Positions 7,600 through 14,700 of a stretch of DNA of 20,450 nucleotides are shown piece after piece. The position numbers and the translations under genes are program-made. The stretch lies in the NCBI GenBank assembly GCA_020845495.1, contig JADLFM010000244.1:1-20450 (forward strand). The letters are read 5' to 3'. The notes under the pieces are model-generated. The model saw only the letters and a list, made by a program, of their open reading frames with translations. It did not search any database and was not told the origin of the DNA. Source of the DNA: Chloroflexota bacterium (lineage in GTDB: Bacteria; Chloroflexota; UBA6077; JACCZL01). The stretch's first letter is position 1. The number at the start of each line of letters is the position of its first letter.

Positions 7600-7961
7600 C
7601 GCCGGGCGAGGTTGGCTCGGCTCGTGGAAGGCCGCGCCAGGCTCTCAGAGGATCCGAGGGACCGGTCGGGTGAACTGCCCGTCCGGTCCACGGATACAGC
7701 CCCATCTCCTGGCCGGTCACCAGCACCCGCCCGTGCCACACGCCGCAGTGGGCGGCACGGCAGTCCGGCTCGTCTGGTTCTCCGTGAGTGGGGTGATGGT
7801 GCTGAGCGGGGCGGACTGGAGCTCGGTTCTGATGGGTGGTGAGTGGCGAGTGGTCAGCCATTAGTCAGGCATCGGAGGATGGACGACGCGCCGGCCCACG
7901 CTCCCGATCTCTGACAACTGATAGCTCGTTCGCTCGTCACTCACCCCTCGTCACGCTCGAC
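7600..7961. other. Intergenic region between convergent genes
   Basis: These 362 bases lie between the convergent ends of the membrane protein and the alcohol dehydrogenase. I see no gene. The right third contains the imperfect inverted repeat described separately at 7839-7944. No hairpin followed by a T-run was found for either gene. Confidence 0.6.
7839..7944. repeat. Imperfect ~30-bp inverted repeat, MITE- or hairpin-like
   Basis: The arm at 7839-7868 begins GTGAGTGGCGAGTGG and ends ATTAGTCAG. The arm at 7911-7944 begins CTGACAACTGATAG and ends CGTCACTCAC. The reverse complement of the left arm matches the right arm over its length with several mismatches and small gaps, around a 42-base centre. 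The composition (GTGAGTG.../CTGACAACTGAT) differs from the surrounding coding DNA. It could be a degenerate miniature inverted-repeat element or a bidirectional transcription end for the two convergent genes. No target-site duplication is evident. Confidence 0.5.
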
Positions 7962-9059
7962 TCAGTTGTAGACGATCACGCTCCGGCGGACCTCGCCGCG
8001 CTCCAGTTCCTCGTAGGCCCGGTTCAGGTCTTCGAGATCGATCTGCTGGGAGATCAGTTCGCGGAGCTTGTAGGTGCCGTCCATGAACATGTCGACGATC
8101 ATCGGCAGGTCGACGCGCTGTCGGGAACTCCCGAACGACGTGCCAGTGACGATCCGCTCCTGAAGGAGCATCGGCGTCTCGATGCTGATCCGAGTGCCGG
8201 TCGGCGCGACGCCGATCATGACCGCTGTGCCGCCGCGATGGACCGCCACCACGGCCTGCTCCATCGTCTTCTGTAGCCCGACCGCCTCGATGGCATAGTC
8301 GGCGCCGCCCTTGCCACAGATCTCGTGAATGCGCTCGACCGGGTCTTCCCGTGAGGCGTTGACCAGATGGGTCGAGCCGAACTCCCTGGACCATTCGAGT
8401 TTCTGGTCGAACACGTCCACGGCGATGATCTTCGAGGCGCCCATGATCTTCGCCATCTGAATGGCGTTCAGCCCGATACCGCCGCAGCCGAAGACCGCTA
8501 CGCTCGAGCCGGGCGTGACCTTGGCGCGGTTCATGACCGAGCCAGCGCCGGTCATGACGCCGCACGAGACCAGGCAGATCACGTCGAGTGGGGCGTCCTT
8601 ACGGATCGGAATCAGGCTAACCTCAGGGACGACGGCGCGGTCGGCGTAGGTCGAGACCTGGAGGTACTGGTAGATCTCCTGATTGCCCTTGCGGAAGCGG
8701 CTGGTGCCATCGTGCATCAAGTGGCGGGGCAGATCGCGTAGGTCGCAGAGATTCGGACGACCAGTGATGCACCAGGAACAGCGCCCGCAGGATGGAATGT
8801 AGGACGTCAGGACGTGGTCGCCGACCTTGACCGACGTCACGTCCGCCCCGACGGCCTCGACGATGCCCGCGCCTTCATGCCCGAACACGACCGGCGTGGG
8901 GTGGGGTACCTTGCCCTGGATATGGTGCAGGTCGCTGTGGCAGACGCCGCTCGCCACGTAGCGCACCAGGACTTCGCCCTTGCGTGGCTCGAGGACTTCG
9001 AGCTGCTCGATCTCGAGGCCCTGCCCGGCCTCGTAGTGGACTGCCGCCTTTGCCAGCAT
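7962..9059 (-). CDS. Zinc-dependent alcohol dehydrogenase (MDR superfamily)
   Basis: Predicted 365-residue medium-chain dehydrogenase that oxidises an alcohol or reduces an aldehyde with NAD(H). Catalytic zinc ligands are Cys40 (GVCHSD), His61/Glu62 (GHEGAG) and Cys166 (SCGVMTG). The structural zinc lobe is Cys91, Cys94, Cys97 and Cys105 (CGRCSWCITGRPNLC). The Rossmann glycine motif GCGGIG (191-196) is followed by Asp215 at the end of strand 2, which favours NAD over NADP. Length and layout match the class III/NDMA-dependent-like branch of Zn-ADHs; the true substrate and any need for a bound cofactor cannot be decided here. The ATG is preceded by AAAGGGGGT at good spacing. The gene stands alone with its own promoter. 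Confidence 0.94.
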   Translation of the reverse strand: MLAKAAVHYEAGQGLEIEQLEVLEPRKGEVLVRYVASGVCHSDLHHIQGKVPHPTPVVFGHEGAGIVEAVGADVTSVKVGDHVLTSYIPSCGRCSWCITGRPNLCDLRDLPRHLMHDGTSRFRKGNQEIYQYLQVSTYADRAVVPEVSLIPIRKDAPLDVICLVSCGVMTGAGSVMNRAKVTPGSSVAVFGCGGIGLNAIQMAKIMGASKIIAVDVFDQKLEWSREFGSTHLVNASREDPVERIHEICGKGGADYAIEAVGLQKTMEQAVVAVHRGGTAVMIGVAPTGTRISIETPMLLQERIVTGTSFGSSRQRVDLPMIVDMFMDGTYKLRELISQQIDLEDLNRAYEELERGEVRRSVIVYN

Positions 9060-9091
9060 CGCGATGACCCCCTTTTTCGGTGTCAGCCGCC

Positions 9092-9120
9092 ATTATCCCT
9101 GATGCGCCGCCAAATGCCAG
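9092..9120 (-). promoter_or_regulatory. Promoter of the alcohol dehydrogenase gene
   Basis: On the minus strand CTGGCA (9115-9120, 4/6 match to -35) is followed after 17 bases by GATAAT (9092-9097, 5/6 match to -10). Transcription would begin near 9085, giving a leader of about 26 bases that contains the AAAGGGGGT ribosome-binding site before the ATG at 9059. Confidence 0.6.
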
Positions 9121-9264
9121 CCCCGAAGCGCGCATGTATCTGACGAGAGTACGACGATGCTAATGCCTCTTCGCACGCCGAAGGGTGTGACTACGCCCAA
9201 ACCGCCTACTTCGGCGCGAGCGCAACGCTCTCCACGGCGGGCGGGCCGTATGACGGGAAGCAGT

Positions 9265-9278
9265 TATACTGTTAGTAT
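9265..9278 (+). promoter_or_regulatory. mazE promoter -10 and overlapping operator-like palindrome
   Basis: TATACT (9265-9270) is a 5/6 match to the -10 consensus and lies six bases before the ATG at 9277, so the mRNA is predicted to be leaderless or nearly so. The perfect inverted repeat ATACT-GTT-AGTAT (9266-9278) overlaps both the -10 and the start codon. That is where a ribbon-helix-helix antitoxin would bind to repress its own operon. No clear -35 is seen 16-18 bases upstream. Confidence 0.55.
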
Positions 9279-9513
9279 GAAGACAGCCGTGTCCATCCCT
9301 GATGATGTCTTTGCGGAGGTCGAGCGCCTAGTTCGCGAGCGTGGTGTGTCGAGGAGCCAGTTGTATGCTGAGGCGCTCCGAGAATATGTGGCGCGCCATC
9401 ACGCCGATGCGGTGACGGAGGCATTGAATCGGGTCTACTCCGATGAGCCGGACGGTGTCGATGAGTTCGTGTCGGCCGCGAGTCAACGGCTTCTCCGACA
9501 GGCCGAGTGGTAG
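9277..9513 (+). CDS. Ribbon-helix-helix antitoxin (MazE/CopG-like)
   Basis: Predicted 78-residue antitoxin. The N terminus (MKTAVSIPDDVFAEVERLVRE) is a typical ribbon-helix-helix DNA-binding fold: one beta strand followed by two helices, the second beginning at GVSRSQLYAEALREYV. The C-terminal third is the likely toxin-binding tail. The frame is open upstream to 9157, but the ATG at 9277 matches the family N terminus and the upstream stretch lacks RHH character. Its TAG stop overlaps the toxin start by 7 bases. It likely represses its own promoter together with the toxin. Confidence 0.88.
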   Translation: MKTAVSIPDDVFAEVERLVRERGVSRSQLYAEALREYVARHHADAVTEALNRVYSDEPDGVDEFVSAASQRLLRQAEW

Positions 9514-9851
9514 TCGCTCAGGGACAGGTCTGGTGGGCCGACGTGCCAGAACCTATCGGCTCTAGCCCTGGCTTCCGTCGCCCAGTCGTCGTCGTCCAGG
9601 GTGACTCCTTCAATCAGAGCCGGATCGCGACGATAGTCTGTGTCATTGTGACCAGTAACCTTCGACTGGCGGGCGCACCGGGAAATGTCCCGCTCAGCGC
9701 CCGTTCGACTGGTCTACCGCATGATTCCGTAGCTAACGTCTCGCAACTGATAACAATAGGCCGAAGCCTTCTGACCGACTGCGTGGGACAACTACCTCGT
9801 GGTGCGATCGCGTCGATTCTGGCCGGGATCGATCTTGTACTCGGGCGTTGA
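9507..9851 (+). CDS. MazF/PemK-family endoribonuclease toxin
   Basis: Predicted 114-residue toxin of the MazF/PemK family, which cleaves mRNA at short sequence motifs. Landmarks are the N-terminal GQVWWADVPEPIGSSPGFRRPVV strand-loop-strand (with the conserved GxRP-type turn), VVVQGDSFNQS, and the TIVCVIVTSNL strand with the conserved Thr/Ser. The C-terminal helix is DCVGQLPRGAIASILAGID. The start is GTG at 9507, seven bases inside the antitoxin gene, so translation is coupled and no separate ribosome site is needed. Full length and apparently intact. The target motif of the ribonuclease cannot be read from sequence. Confidence 0.9.
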   Translation: MVVAQGQVWWADVPEPIGSSPGFRRPVVVVQGDSFNQSRIATIVCVIVTSNLRLAGAPGNVPLSARSTGLPHDSVANVSQLITIGRSLLTDCVGQLPRGAIASILAGIDLVLGR

Positions 9852-9936
9852 CCGCCAATCGTCCAGCGTACCAGTCCGGTCCTCAGCGTCATGGTTTGGA
9901 CGTGGTCCAGGGTAGGCACGGCGGTCTCCAGGATGG

Positions 9937-10944
9937 CTAGCGATCGTTCAGGCGCGTGAAAATTGCACCATCGATTACAGTGGCTGTGTCGAGTGGTAGG
10001 GCGAGCTGTGGACCGCGCCGGCCCCGGAGATGGGTAGGTAGCAGGGTGGGAGGGTCATCGATTGTTGCGGTGGCGGGGGCGAGCCGGCGCGATCGCATGG
10101 ACTCCTCGGCGAATCCGTAGCGGGCGCGGACGCGCTCGACGCGAGCGGCGAGCTTCGTCTGGTACTCGCGGGGCGCATTGACGCTGGCGTAGGCTCGTTC
10201 GTAGCGGGGCAGCAGGTCCGGGAACGTCTCGCCCACGAAGTCGAAGTAGTGCTCCCGGACGACCGGCGTCAGGCGCAGCGACGACGAGCCGAAGAAGGTG
10301 GCCTCGTGATCGGCGGCCGCCTGGGCAACCGCCTCGATGCTCTCGACCGAGTCGGTGATGCCCGGCAGGATCGGCGCGAGCAGAACGCCAGCCGCGATGC
10401 CAGCCCGCACCAGTTCCCGCATGACCTGGAGACGTTTGTACGGATTCGCGGTCCCCGGCTCGAGCGTTCGCCAGAGCGACAGATCGACGGTCGTGATCGT
10501 GAAGAAGATGCGCACCTTCGCCATCCGTGCAAGGTCCGCCAGCACGTCGAGATCGCGGTAGACCATCGGCGACTTGGTGACCATCCCGAGCGGGTTGGCG
10601 TAGTCCCGGAGCGCTTCGAGAATCTGGCGGGTCAGACGGAAGCGGCCCTCGGCTGGCTGGTAAGCGTCGGTGGCCGTGCCGAGGGCGACCTGCTCGCCGT
10701 GCCAGGACGGTCGTCCAAGCTGGCGCCGCAGCACGGCCGCGATGTTCGTCTTGACCAGAATCCGGGTCTCGAAGTCATGGCCCGGGTTGCCATGCTCGGC
10801 GGTCGCGTAGTACGCGCGGGCGTAGCAGTAGACGCACGCGTGCACGCAACCGACATACGGATTCAGGGACCACTTGAAGGGCATCCCCTGAACCCGGTTC
10901 AGCGCCGACTTGCACTGGACCTCGACGTATTGGACCCTCGCCAC
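9937..10944 (-). CDS. Radical SAM protein, Rv2578c/SplB-like
   Basis: Predicted 335-residue radical S-adenosylmethionine enzyme. The [4Fe-4S] ligands are Cys33, Cys37 and Cys40 in NPYVGCVHACVYCYAR, i.e. CX3CX2C as in the standard superfamily signature. The upstream segment VEVQCKSALNRVQGMPFKWSLNPY and the later TDAYQPAEGRFRLTRQILEAL and KVRIFFTITTVD segments are typical of the COG1533 group that includes spore photoproduct lyase-like proteins and Mycobacterium Rv2578c. Whether it repairs DNA lesions is unknown; the family is mostly uncharacterised. The start is GTG at 10944. It has a near-consensus promoter whose predicted start point falls on or next to the start codon. Confidence 0.9.
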   Translation of the reverse strand: MARVQYVEVQCKSALNRVQGMPFKWSLNPYVGCVHACVYCYARAYYATAEHGNPGHDFETRILVKTNIAAVLRRQLGRPSWHGEQVALGTATDAYQPAEGRFRLTRQILEALRDYANPLGMVTKSPMVYRDLDVLADLARMAKVRIFFTITTVDLSLWRTLEPGTANPYKRLQVMRELVRAGIAAGVLLAPILPGITDSVESIEAVAQAAADHEATFFGSSSLRLTPVVREHYFDFVGETFPDLLPRYERAYASVNAPREYQTKLAARVERVRARYGFAEESMRSRRLAPATATIDDPPTLLPTHLRGRRGPQLALPLDTATVIDGAIFTRLNDR

Positions 10945-10951
10945 CTCTCCA

Positions 10952-10980
10952 ATCTAGATCATCCGTTCTAGGTCTGTCAA
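10952..10980 (-). promoter_or_regulatory. Near-consensus promoter of the radical SAM gene, predicted leaderless
   Basis: On the minus strand TTGACA (10975-10980), a perfect -35, is followed after exactly 17 bases by CTAGAT (10952-10957, 4/6 match to -10). The start point would be near 10944-10946, i.e. at the GTG start codon (10942-10944), so a leaderless mRNA is predicted. An inverted repeat CTAGA-N8-TCTAG (10954-10971) lies over the -10 and spacer and could be an operator. Confidence 0.7.
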
Positions 10981-11004
10981 CAGGCGAGTGGCAAGAAGCG
11001 CGTG

Positions 11005-11061
11005 TCAGGCGGTCTTGGCGGCGGCCCGGATCCGGCGCGGGTCGCTGGCGTCCTGGAGCGT
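11005..11061 (-). pseudogene. Remnant duplicate of the dppC 3' end
   Basis: Read on the minus strand, these bases encode TLQDASDPRRIRAAAKTA followed by TGA. The intact DppC-like permease encoded at 12727-13707 ends ALQDAIDPRRIRAAAKAA plus TGA. That is 15 of 18 residues identical, and the DNA is nearly as similar. Identity stops abruptly just upstream (about 11062), and no further permease sequence is found before the abiEii gene. A GGCAAGAA octamer occurs shortly past the stop codon in both copies (10990-10997 and 12692-12699). This is a truncated gene fragment, not a functional gene. Confidence 0.85.
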
Positions 11062-11097
11062 GACAATCACCATCTGGGCGATCGGTTGAAGCGGCAG

Positions 11098-12000
11098 TCA
11101 GGGCGATGCGCTCCACGTTCGCTGGTCCGGCAGCCAGGTCTGGTGGATGACGCTCGCCGATAGGAACGGATTCCAGAACAGCGCCGCGAGGGAGTAGCCA
11201 CTCTGGAGATTGGTCTCGGGGAGTTTCGCGGTCTCGGCTGCAACGCTGGCAAATGGCTGTATCCAGGAGGATGGAGGTTCGGGCAACCGCTTTGGAATCG
11301 GGTGGGTTCCGCGGATTGCAAACGTTGCTTCAACGCATCTGAAGAGGCGGTCGGCCTCGATCTGCTCGGTGACAGCAATGATGGCGAGGTCGACCAGATC
11401 TCTGACCCGTGTGTTCTCCTGGCTACGCGGGAGCGTATAGGCGTGTAATTTCTCGGCGAGATGCTGGGCGATGGGATACACCGGAAATTCCACCGGGGCA
11501 ATTGCGGCGAACTGGAGGAGATCCGAGCCGCTGAGGAGTTCGGGCGAATCGACGAGCGCATCTCCGCTGGAGACGTCGAGGTGGAACGTCACCAGCTCCA
11601 GCCCGGCGACGCGTGCAACGACCCGGATGCGCAGTGAGCCGCCGGGCGCCCCCTGCATCTCCTGGCCCACCTGGCCAAGTTCGAAGGTGAAGTTATCAGT
11701 GTCCGTAGCTGCTGCGATGCTTCGACGCAAATGATCCAGTGCCGTCGCCGGGTCGAGCGTCGTGCGAAGATCGACGTCTCTGGTCGGGCGCGCCTGTAAC
11801 CCGTAGCGAAACTGAAGAGCGAAGCCGCCTTTCAGTACCCACTCACCGCCGCGCGGAAGTCGTGCCAGCAGGCGCTCGTACGCGATGCGCTGCTGGAGGC
11901 TGTGGGCCGGAACACCGGTCGCGAGTGCCTGGTTCCGTAGACGCTGGAGCAGTTGCGTCCGGAAGCCGGCCGGCGTCCTACCGCGTTCCCGTGGTTGCAC
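11098..12000 (-). CDS. abiEii: AbiEii/AbiGii family nucleotidyltransferase toxin
   Basis: Predicted 300-residue toxin of a type IV toxin-antitoxin/abortive infection system. Visible motifs of the family are WVLKGGFALQFRYGLQARPT and RDVDLRTT (the G-G and DxD metal-binding region of the nucleotidyltransferase fold), then HLAEKLHAYT with the conserved Lys, and NTRVRDLVDLAII. I chose the GTG at 11998-12000 because AGAGG lies nine bases upstream and the family N terminus begins about here. The frame is open back to 12177, but that part is within the upstream antitoxin gene and reads as low-quality sequence. It overlaps the antitoxin by 23 bases. It probably inhibits translation by modifying tRNA, as some relatives do; that is from the family, not seen here. 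Confidence 0.87.
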   Translation of the reverse strand: MQPRERGRTPAGFRTQLLQRLRNQALATGVPAHSLQQRIAYERLLARLPRGGEWVLKGGFALQFRYGLQARPTRDVDLRTTLDPATALDHLRRSIAAATDTDNFTFELGQVGQEMQGAPGGSLRIRVVARVAGLELVTFHLDVSSGDALVDSPELLSGSDLLQFAAIAPVEFPVYPIAQHLAEKLHAYTLPRSQENTRVRDLVDLAIIAVTEQIEADRLFRCVEATFAIRGTHPIPKRLPEPPSSWIQPFASVAAETAKLPETNLQSGYSLAALFWNPFLSASVIHQTWLPDQRTWSASP

Positions 12001-12598
12001 CAGACAACGCCTCTTCGAGCAGGCGGCGGACGTCCCGCCTGTATTGATTAGGGCTGCGGGTGGCGGCGGCAGCCCGGAGCGCATCAGGATCGACGAGACC
12101 ACGTGCAAGTGCCTCGCGCACGGCCTTGTGGATCTGGGTCGGGTCCGTTCCGGTTGCGGCGGCATCGACGATTGCACGGGCGGGCGTGGTCACGCGGACG
12201 CCGTTGTAGGTCTGCACCTCGCCCTCGGGGAGTGGAGCCAGGTGCACCTGGAACGGTGCCGACGTGCGATGGAAGGAGCGTGGCACCGTGACATGGACGC
12301 GCGTCGGCAGAATGTCGGCAAGGTCGTATAGAGCAAGCGCACTCTCATGGGAAATGGCGCCGCGACAATTAGTCCAGACCCAGGCGAGTAGGTACTCGTC
12401 ATAGGGGCTGATCGGGGCCACGCGCAACCGGTACACCCCAGGTAGGACGCGTTCGAAGCGACCTGTCCGTGTGTGATAGCTCAGGAGTGAATCGGTGATG
12501 CCATGGCTATGGGCATCGCGCCGATCGAAGTATCCTCCTTGCCCGAGGGCAAGTGTTTCGAGGCCGCAGAGATCGGTTCGCCTGGCTGAGTTCGGCAT
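11978..12598 (-). CDS. abiEi: AbiEi family antitoxin / transcriptional repressor
   Basis: Predicted 206-residue antitoxin. The N-terminal winged helix-turn-helix (LETLALGQGGYFDRRDA, then LLSYHTRTGRFERVLPGVYRL) and the C-terminal domain (ISHESALALYDLADILPTRVHVTVPRS, then GVRVTTPARAIVDAAA) match the AbiEi type. In characterised pairs AbiEi neutralises AbiEii without direct binding and represses the operon by binding inverted repeats in the promoter. I used the ATG at 12596-12598. A GTG three codons upstream is possible, and neither has a clear ribosome site. The gene overlaps abiEii, so the two are translated together. An inverted repeat lies about 15 bases upstream. Confidence 0.88.
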   Translation of the reverse strand: MPNSARRTDLCGLETLALGQGGYFDRRDAHSHGITDSLLSYHTRTGRFERVLPGVYRLRVAPISPYDEYLLAWVWTNCRGAISHESALALYDLADILPTRVHVTVPRSFHRTSAPFQVHLAPLPEGEVQTYNGVRVTTPARAIVDAAATGTDPTQIHKAVREALARGLVDPDALRAAAATRSPNQYRRDVRRLLEEALSGATTGTR

Positions 12599-12612
12599 GG
12601 CTATCACAATAA

Positions 12613-12638
12613 CTACAATATCTTGATAGGTATTGTAG
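12613..12638 (-). promoter_or_regulatory. Inverted repeat over the abiEi promoter, likely operator
   Basis: CTACAATA (12613-12620) and TATTGTAG (12631-12638) are a perfect 8-bp inverted repeat with a 10-base spacer. The region is much richer in A+T than its surroundings. On the minus strand TACAAT (12632-12637) inside one arm matches the -10 consensus at 5/6, so repressor bound here would block transcription. A third ACAATA half-site occurs at 12606-12611. No convincing -35 was found. Confidence 0.65.
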
Positions 12639-12726
12639 CAGCCACGACGATTGCCACTGCCCTTCGGTGCCGTGTCATGGTGAGATCGGTTGGCAAGAAT
12701 GCGAGGCGAACCGCCAGTGACGGGTG

Positions 12727-13707
12727 TCAGGCGGCCTTGGCGGCGGCCCGGATGCGGCGCGGGTCGATGGCATCCTGGAGCGCGTCGGCGAAGTAGTTGA
12801 GGCCGATGACCGCCAGCGTGATCGCGAGGCCGGGGAACAATGCGTAGGTCCAGGAGCGGGAGAGGTACGCCTGGGCCGCGCTGAGCAGGTTCCCCCAGGT
12901 CGGGGCTGGCAGCGGCGCGCCAAGACCCAGGAACGAGAGCGTCGCCTCCACCAGGATCGCCTCGGGTGCGGCAATCGCCATCTGGACGACCAGTGGGGCC
13001 AGGCAGTTTGGCAGGATGTGGGCGAGCATGATGCGCCAGTCCGAGCAGCCGAGCGCCCGCGCCGCGTCGACGTAGTCCGAGCTGCGCGCCCCAACCGTCA
13101 CGGCGCGCACCAGCCGTGAGGCCACCGGCATGTTGATGATCGCGATCGCCAGGATGCCGCTCCAGTGGCCCGGCCCGAGGATCGAGACGATGCCAATTGC
13201 CAGGAAGATCGCCGGGAACGCCAACAGTGTGTCCCAGATCCGGCCGATCACGCCGTCCAGCCAGCCCCCGAAGTAGCCGGCCGCAAGCCCCGTGATACTT
13301 CCAACCAGGCCCGCCAGGACGACCGCCAGCACGCCCGCCTGGACGGCTGGCCAGGCGCCGTACATGACCCGGCTGAAGATGTCCCGACCCAGTTCGTCGG
13401 TGCCGAACCAGTAGGCGGCTGAGGGCGGCTTGAGCTGATCCACGACGTGGACTTCGTTCGGGTCGTAGGGAGTGAGCACCTGACCGACGGCTGCAATCAG
13501 CAGCAGCCCGGCGAGAAAGCCCAGGCCGATCAGGCCCTTACGGGTCCGCAGCAGCCGCCGAAGCGTGCCGAGCAGTGGCGATTCCGCGGCCGGCGCGGCG
13601 CGCATGGTCGATGTGCCCACCGTTGGTTGCGCCGCCGGCGCAGTTAGCATCGTCGGGCGGCCGGACGCAGGCTCGACCGGCGGGCGGCGCTCCTCGGCAG
13701 CGCTCAC
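12727..13707 (-). CDS. dppC: ABC transporter permease, DppC/OppC-like
   Basis: Predicted 326-residue inner-membrane permease of a peptide/nickel-type ABC importer. It has the DppC N-terminal TM helix (GLIGLGFLAGLLLIAAVGQ), the family motif YWFGTDELGRDIFSRVMYG, five further hydrophobic segments and the cytoplasmic coupling (EAA-type) loop YVDAARALGCSDWRIMLAHILPNC. The C terminus LQDAIDPRRIR is also standard. The first 45 residues are an Ala/Pro-rich extension. The start is GTG with GGTGA six bases upstream; an internal Met is possible. It begins 21 bases after dppB. No ATPase gene follows; instead an AbiE pair lies downstream, and a second copy of its last codons lies beyond that pair. Confidence 0.95.
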   Translation of the reverse strand: MSAAEERRPPVEPASGRPTMLTAPAAQPTVGTSTMRAAPAAESPLLGTLRRLLRTRKGLIGLGFLAGLLLIAAVGQVLTPYDPNEVHVVDQLKPPSAAYWFGTDELGRDIFSRVMYGAWPAVQAGVLAVVLAGLVGSITGLAAGYFGGWLDGVIGRIWDTLLAFPAIFLAIGIVSILGPGHWSGILAIAIINMPVASRLVRAVTVGARSSDYVDAARALGCSDWRIMLAHILPNCLAPLVVQMAIAAPEAILVEATLSFLGLGAPLPAPTWGNLLSAAQAYLSRSWTYALFPGLAITLAVIGLNYFADALQDAIDPRRIRAAAKAA

Positions 13708-13728
13708 GGGTTCACCATCGGTTCGCCA

Positions 13729-14682
13729 TCAGCGGGCCTGCCCGAGCTTCACGCGCGGATCGAGGTACGCGTACGAAAGGTCGACGATGATGTTGGTCAG
13801 CAAGAACACCAGCACCACCAGCATCAGGGTCGCCTGGACGACCGGATAGTCGCGGTTCAGGATCGACGTCACGATCAACCGGCCGATGCCCGGATACGCG
13901 AACACCGCCTCGGTGACGACCGCCCCGCCCAGCAGCCGCCCGAACTGGATGCCGAGGATCGTGACGACGGGGAGCAGCGCGTTCCGCAGCGCGTGGCGAG
14001 CCAGCACCACCCGCTCGGCCAGCCCCTTGGCACGGGCCGTTCGCACGTAGTCCGCGCTCAGCACGTCGATCATCGCCGAGCGGACGTAGCGCGAGAAGAC
14101 GGCCATGTTCGAGACCGCGATGGTGATGACCGGTAGGATCAGATACTGGAGGCCGGTGTAGAAGGGCTCGTTGGCCTGGGCAATCCCGGAGGCCGGCAGC
14201 CATCGTAATTGGACGCTGAAGAGCAGGATCAGCAGCAGCCCGAGCCAGAAGGTCGGGGTTGCCAGCCCGAGCGAGCAGATCGCTGTGACGATCGCGTCGA
14301 TGCGGCGGTTCTGATTGACGGCGGCCAGCACGCCGAGCGGAAAGCCGAGCAGCGCCGCCAGGACGAGCGACGACAGGGCCAGCCGCAAGGTGTTCGGGAA
14401 GGCGTCGCCCACGAGCGAGGCGACGGTCCGGTTGTTGGACTGCGAGCGGCCCAGGTTGAAGCTCGCGACGTCGCCGAGCCAGATGGCGTAGCGGACCGGG
14501 ATCGGCTTGTCGAGCCCAAGCCGCGCCCGCTCGACGGCGACCTCCTCCGGCGTCGCCTGGGTGCCGAGCATCATCCGGGCCGGATCGCCCGGCGCCAGCG
14601 TGATGATGGCGAACACCAGGATCGACGCCAGGACGAGCGTCGGAACGAGTTGGATCAGCCGACGCGCCAGGAAGCGCTGCAC
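13729..14682 (-). CDS. dppB: ABC transporter permease, DppB/OppB-like
   Basis: Predicted 317-residue permease that pairs with the DppC-like subunit to form the membrane pore of a peptide-type importer. Landmarks are the N-terminal LARRLIQLVPTLVLASILVF helix, the periplasmic LAPGDPARMMLG and the TP.FW-type helix (LATPTFWLGLLLILLFS). The coupling loop is YVRTARAKGLAERVVLARHALRNALLPV and the C terminus is YAYLDPRVKL. Six hydrophobic segments are seen. The start is GTG at 14680-14682 with GGGGA about eight bases upstream. A 106-base gap with a stem-loop separates it from the substrate-binding gene. Confidence 0.95.
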   Translation of the reverse strand: MQRFLARRLIQLVPTLVLASILVFAIITLAPGDPARMMLGTQATPEEVAVERARLGLDKPIPVRYAIWLGDVASFNLGRSQSNNRTVASLVGDAFPNTLRLALSSLVLAALLGFPLGVLAAVNQNRRIDAIVTAICSLGLATPTFWLGLLLILLFSVQLRWLPASGIAQANEPFYTGLQYLILPVITIAVSNMAVFSRYVRSAMIDVLSADYVRTARAKGLAERVVLARHALRNALLPVVTILGIQFGRLLGGAVVTEAVFAYPGIGRLIVTSILNRDYPVVQATLMLVVLVFLLTNIIVDLSYAYLDPRVKLGQAR

Positions 14683-14700
14683 CGGTCATCCCCGAGCGGC

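Noticed and set aside
9157..9276. N-terminal extension of the antitoxin up to 9157
   Set aside because: The extension is Arg/Pro-rich, and the -10 element and palindrome lie inside it, so it is upstream of the transcript.
12001..12177. N-terminal extension of AbiEii up to 12177
   Set aside because: It lies wholly within the abiEi gene, has no family similarity and lacks a ribosome site; the GTG at 12000 has one.
13712..14689. 325-residue minus-strand frame overlapping dppB, beginning with an ATG
   Set aside because: It lacks hydrophobic segments and is a shadow; the true dppB starts at a GTG seven bases downstream with all permease motifs.
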